From Candidatus Woesearchaeota archaeon (GTDB lineage Archaea > Nanobdellota > Nanobdellia > Woesearchaeales > WJKL01), in NCBI GenBank assembly GCA_019322435.1, contig JAHWIR010000001.1:1-10704 (forward strand): a stretch of DNA of 10,704 nt. The letters run 5' to 3'. Below, piece after piece: positions 8,502-10,704 of the stretch (positions are counted from its first letter, which is position 1; each line of letters begins with the position of its first letter). The position numbers and the translations under genes are program-made. The notes below the pieces were generated by a model. It did not search any database, was not told the DNA's origin, and saw nothing but the letters and a program-made list of their open reading frames with translations.

Positions 8502-10704
8502 TCTTCTAAAGCTGTTTTGATTATTTTATAAACTTCTGGATACATCTCAATATCTCTCAGGTCAAGGTGCAGCGGCTTGAGCCTTGCTCTGCAGGTTCCG
8601 TTTATTATGTGGTTGTCTGCTCCTTCAAGATAAGCGTTTTGCGTAAGGACTGTTCCGTCTCCATCCAGTCCATCCATGTCGCAGCCAGAACCTATTATAT
8701 TTGTAATAGGTATCTTTGGCAGAGGAGCTGTGTTCAGCTTGTTGATGAAGAGGCTGTCAGAATTCATATCACGGCATTCAAGGCCTTCTCCTATCACTGG
8801 GCAGTATTTTAGGATATCTCCTGTGATGCCTTTGTTTGGAGCTCCTATCATTATCAGTTTATTTACACTATCGCTGCCTTGTATCTTTAGATAGTTTCTT
8901 GCAACCAGGCTGCCCATGCTGTGTGCTATAATGTTTACTTTTGGTTTTCCTGTTTTTATTTTAATAGTTTCAATCAATTCTCCTAATCTTAATGCGTATG
9001 TGTCAATGCTTTCTGATTTTGCCTGGACTACAACATAGTTTTCAGGCTCTTTAAAGATATCAAAGTAATAGCTTGCTCTTAGTGCCAATGGTGTATTAAG
9101 CATATTCCAGAGTTCTCCTGCTTCTTGTGAAGTAAATAGTGTTATGGTTCCTGCATTTAGATAGCTGTCTTGTTCTAACTGCTCCTGGATTTTGTTGAAT
9201 CCTTCTAAGCTGTATTCTGCACTTGTTTCTTTGTTGATTGCATGTCCGTGCAGGAATATAACCGGGAAATTGGTGTTTCTACATTCTGCTGTTACACAGC
9301 AGTCACTGCATTCATTGAAAACACAGCATTGAGGGACTGGGTCTTCATATGTTATGTTCAAGCTGATTGACGGCAGCTGTTTGATGTCTAATTTGCTTAT
9401 GTTTGCCTGTGTTATCTGAGCTATTGTCCTGTTTGATATTACGCAAGATTCTGGCTTTTTGCTCAATTCCATGAATAATGCTTTTGTGAGATTGTATTCA
9501 GCATATTCATTTGTTGGAAGTATCTGTTCTCTTATTAATATCTCTTTGATCAGCTCTGTGTTTGGCTTGTCTTCAGGAAGGTCTATAAGATATTTTATCA
9601 TCCTTTCCTGGTGGATATTGTTGACCTTCTTTGCAATCTCATCCCAGAATGACTGCACTTCTGGATAAGGCTCATCAGGCAAAGAGATATTGTCATATAT
9701 CACTTTTCTTATTTTGTAGATATCAGAGCATGCATCTTTCATGCTGTATTCTGTCTCATCTGCTCTTTGTTCTATAGTAGGGTGTGGGATGCAGATGTCC
9801 AGTATTTCGCACAACGCATCATAGGACAGGTCTGTCTCCAGCTCTTTTGAAAGCACGTCTTTTTTTCTTTGCTGAGTCAGCTGCTCTACTCTTGAGGTTA
9901 TCATCTGTATCTTTTCTGAAGTCTTGTTCTCAATCCCTTCAATAGTGTCTTTTGAGCTCAGGAGATTGACTGCGTTGTTGTATTCATTTATAGCATCATT
10001 AAGATAGGTTACCTGAATTGCGCTTACATAGGTCTTTGCTCTTAAAGATTCTAATTGAAGCTTTAGGTCTTTGAGACTGTCTATGATATCATTATATCTG
10101 CCTATTATCCCTAAAATATTTTGGTTTACAGCTGAGACCTCTTCTTCTGTTATGTTTGTTGTTATCTTTAGTTCTTTAATATCATTTTCTATCAATTGAA
10201 AATCCTGCTTTTTCCAGTTGACTTTTACGACTTTTGCCTGTATTATGTTCTGCTGCAGGTTGGATTCAGCCAGATTTAGTGCAGACCTGTCAATGAAGAT
10301 GATGCTGGCATTATTGACTGTGTTGTTCAGCTTTAGGATGGTGGATTTTAAGAAGGTTAGTCTGTCTACTATGCTGTCCAGTTCCTGCCTTAATTCTTGT
10401 GTCTGGTCTTCTTCATTTTTTGTAAGAACAGATTTTGCTGTTATGAGTATGCTTCTTGAGGTTGGGATTTCTGATGTATGGCATAATACTGTTCTTCTGC
10501 TTGTGCATGCCAGTTCAAACCTGTACAAATCAATGTATTCTCCTATCTTTCTAGGCCTTATTGTGTATGTTTTTGTGAAAGGAACTGCTGGCCTGACTGT
10601 GAATTCATCTTTTTCAATCACAAAGTTGTTGCTGATGTCCTTGAATTTATAGCTGCACATTGCCTTGCAGAAAGGATTTGTTGTTACAGATGATGTGAAT
10701 GTTA
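8498..10704 (-). CDS. Large surface lipase-like alpha/beta-hydrolase, N-terminus beyond window
   Basis: The frame is open to the right edge (734 residues visible), so the true start is outside. Numbers here count from the internal Met at 10660. The first 60 residues look like an extracellular beta domain with cysteines (C2, C52, C60). About 80-270 is a long helical coiled-coil-like region. About 430-462 has a cysteine knot-like patch (CCVFNECSDCCVTAEC). The hydrolase domain follows: FLHGHA oxyanion strand (469-474), nucleophile S581 in IAHSMGS, GAPNKG (607-611), acid candidate D668 in GDGT, and His candidates H683 and H698. The lipase/PGAP1-like fold would cleave an ester of unknown nature. 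Many cysteines and NxT/NxS sites suggest an exported, cell-surface protein, though the signal peptide is not visible. It overlaps the 106-residue gene by 4 bases. Confidence 0.85.
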   Translation of the reverse strand, partial: TFTSSVTTNPFCKAMCSYKFKDISNNFVIEKDEFTVRPAVPFTKTYTIRPRKIGEYIDLYRFELACTSRRTVLCHTSEIPTSRSILITAKSVLTKNEEDQTQELRQELDSIVDRLTFLKSTILKLNNTVNNASIIFIDRSALNLAESNLQQNIIQAKVVKVNWKKQDFQLIENDIKELKITTNITEEEVSAVNQNILGIIGRYNDIIDSLKDLKLQLESLRAKTYVSAIQVTYLNDAINEYNNAVNLLSSKDTIEGIENKTSEKIQMITSRVEQLTQQRKKDVLSKELETDLSYDALCEILDICIPHPTIEQRADETEYSMKDACSDIYKIRKVIYDNISLPDEPYPEVQSFWDEIAKKVNNIHQERMIKYLIDLPEDKPNTELIKEILIREQILPTNEYAEYNLTKALFMELSKKPESCVISNRTIAQITQANISKLDIKQLPSISLNITYEDPVPQCCVFNECSDCCVTAECRNTNFPVIFLHGHAINKETSAEYSLEGFNKIQEQLEQDSYLNAGTITLFTSQEAGELWNMLNTPLALRASYYFDIFKEPENYVVVQAKSESIDTYALRLGELIETIKIKTGKPKVNIIAHSMGSLVARNYLKIQGSDSVNKLIMIGAPNKGITGDILKYCPVIGEGLECRDMNSDSLFINKLNTAPLPKIPITNIIGSGCDMDGLDGDGTVLTQNAYLEGADNHIINGTCRARLKPLHLDLRDIEMYPEVYKIIKTALEE

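Noticed and set aside
10218..10652. 144-codon plus-strand frame opposite the hydrolase gene
   Set aside because: Antisense to a long continuous coding frame with coherent domains; composition looks like reversed coding sequence.

Overview
The window looks like a piece of genome from a DPANN-type archaeon (Woesearchaeota/Pacearchaeota-like). It is AT-rich. Most genes are preceded by an archaeal TATA element about 26 bases before the start codon, and several appear leaderless. The gene content also fits such lineages: a DUF5654 protein, a DUF2391 protein beside a minimal K+ channel, small zinc-ribbon proteins, and a large Cys-containing surface lipase-like protein. The lineage is inferred from these traits, since no marker gene is present.

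Left third (1 to about 3436): an unusual array of single-gene cassettes. Four consecutive genes (small membrane protein, Nudix hydrolase, pentapeptide-repeat protein on the minus strand, DUF4386 membrane protein) each carry their own promoter. Each sits between arms complementary to each other but different in sequence from those of every other cassette. In cassettes 1-3 the outermost arms are exactly 9 bp (GTT...AAC), and neighbouring cassettes are separated by 3 bases (AAC, AAC, GAC). One or more inner arm pairs of 10-13 bp lie inside. Four junctions carry a structured element of roughly 100-150 bp, always in the same orientation, with a CTTCCGC hairpin apex 34-36 bases before the terminal AAC. 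This resembles an integron cassette array in logic (one gene per cassette, one structured site, self-complementary ends), but the geometry differs from a classical attC. No recombinase is in the window. The array runs off the left edge and decays near 3420-3440.

Middle (3485-6164): a stable-looking chromosomal block. On the minus strand a DEAD-box RNA helicase is followed by a two-gene unit, a 41-residue zinc-ribbon protein and a cold-shock protein, which together look like an RNA-remodelling/cold-response set. A divergent four-TM membrane protein ends exactly on a copy of the array core motif (5733-5744). Next comes a tiny CPxxK-repeat protein translationally linked to a DUF5654 membrane protein.

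Right part (6165-10704): a membrane/ion-homeostasis group. An MscS-type mechanosensitive channel and a DUF2391 protein are transcribed divergently, apparently from one shared palindromic TATA box. The DUF2391 gene overlaps a minimal two-TM K+ channel by 4 bp. A zinc-ribbon protein with an acidic tail follows. It converges on a minus-strand pair: a large coiled-coil/Cys-rich alpha/beta-hydrolase that continues past the right edge, overlapping a 106-residue protein of unknown function by 4 bp.
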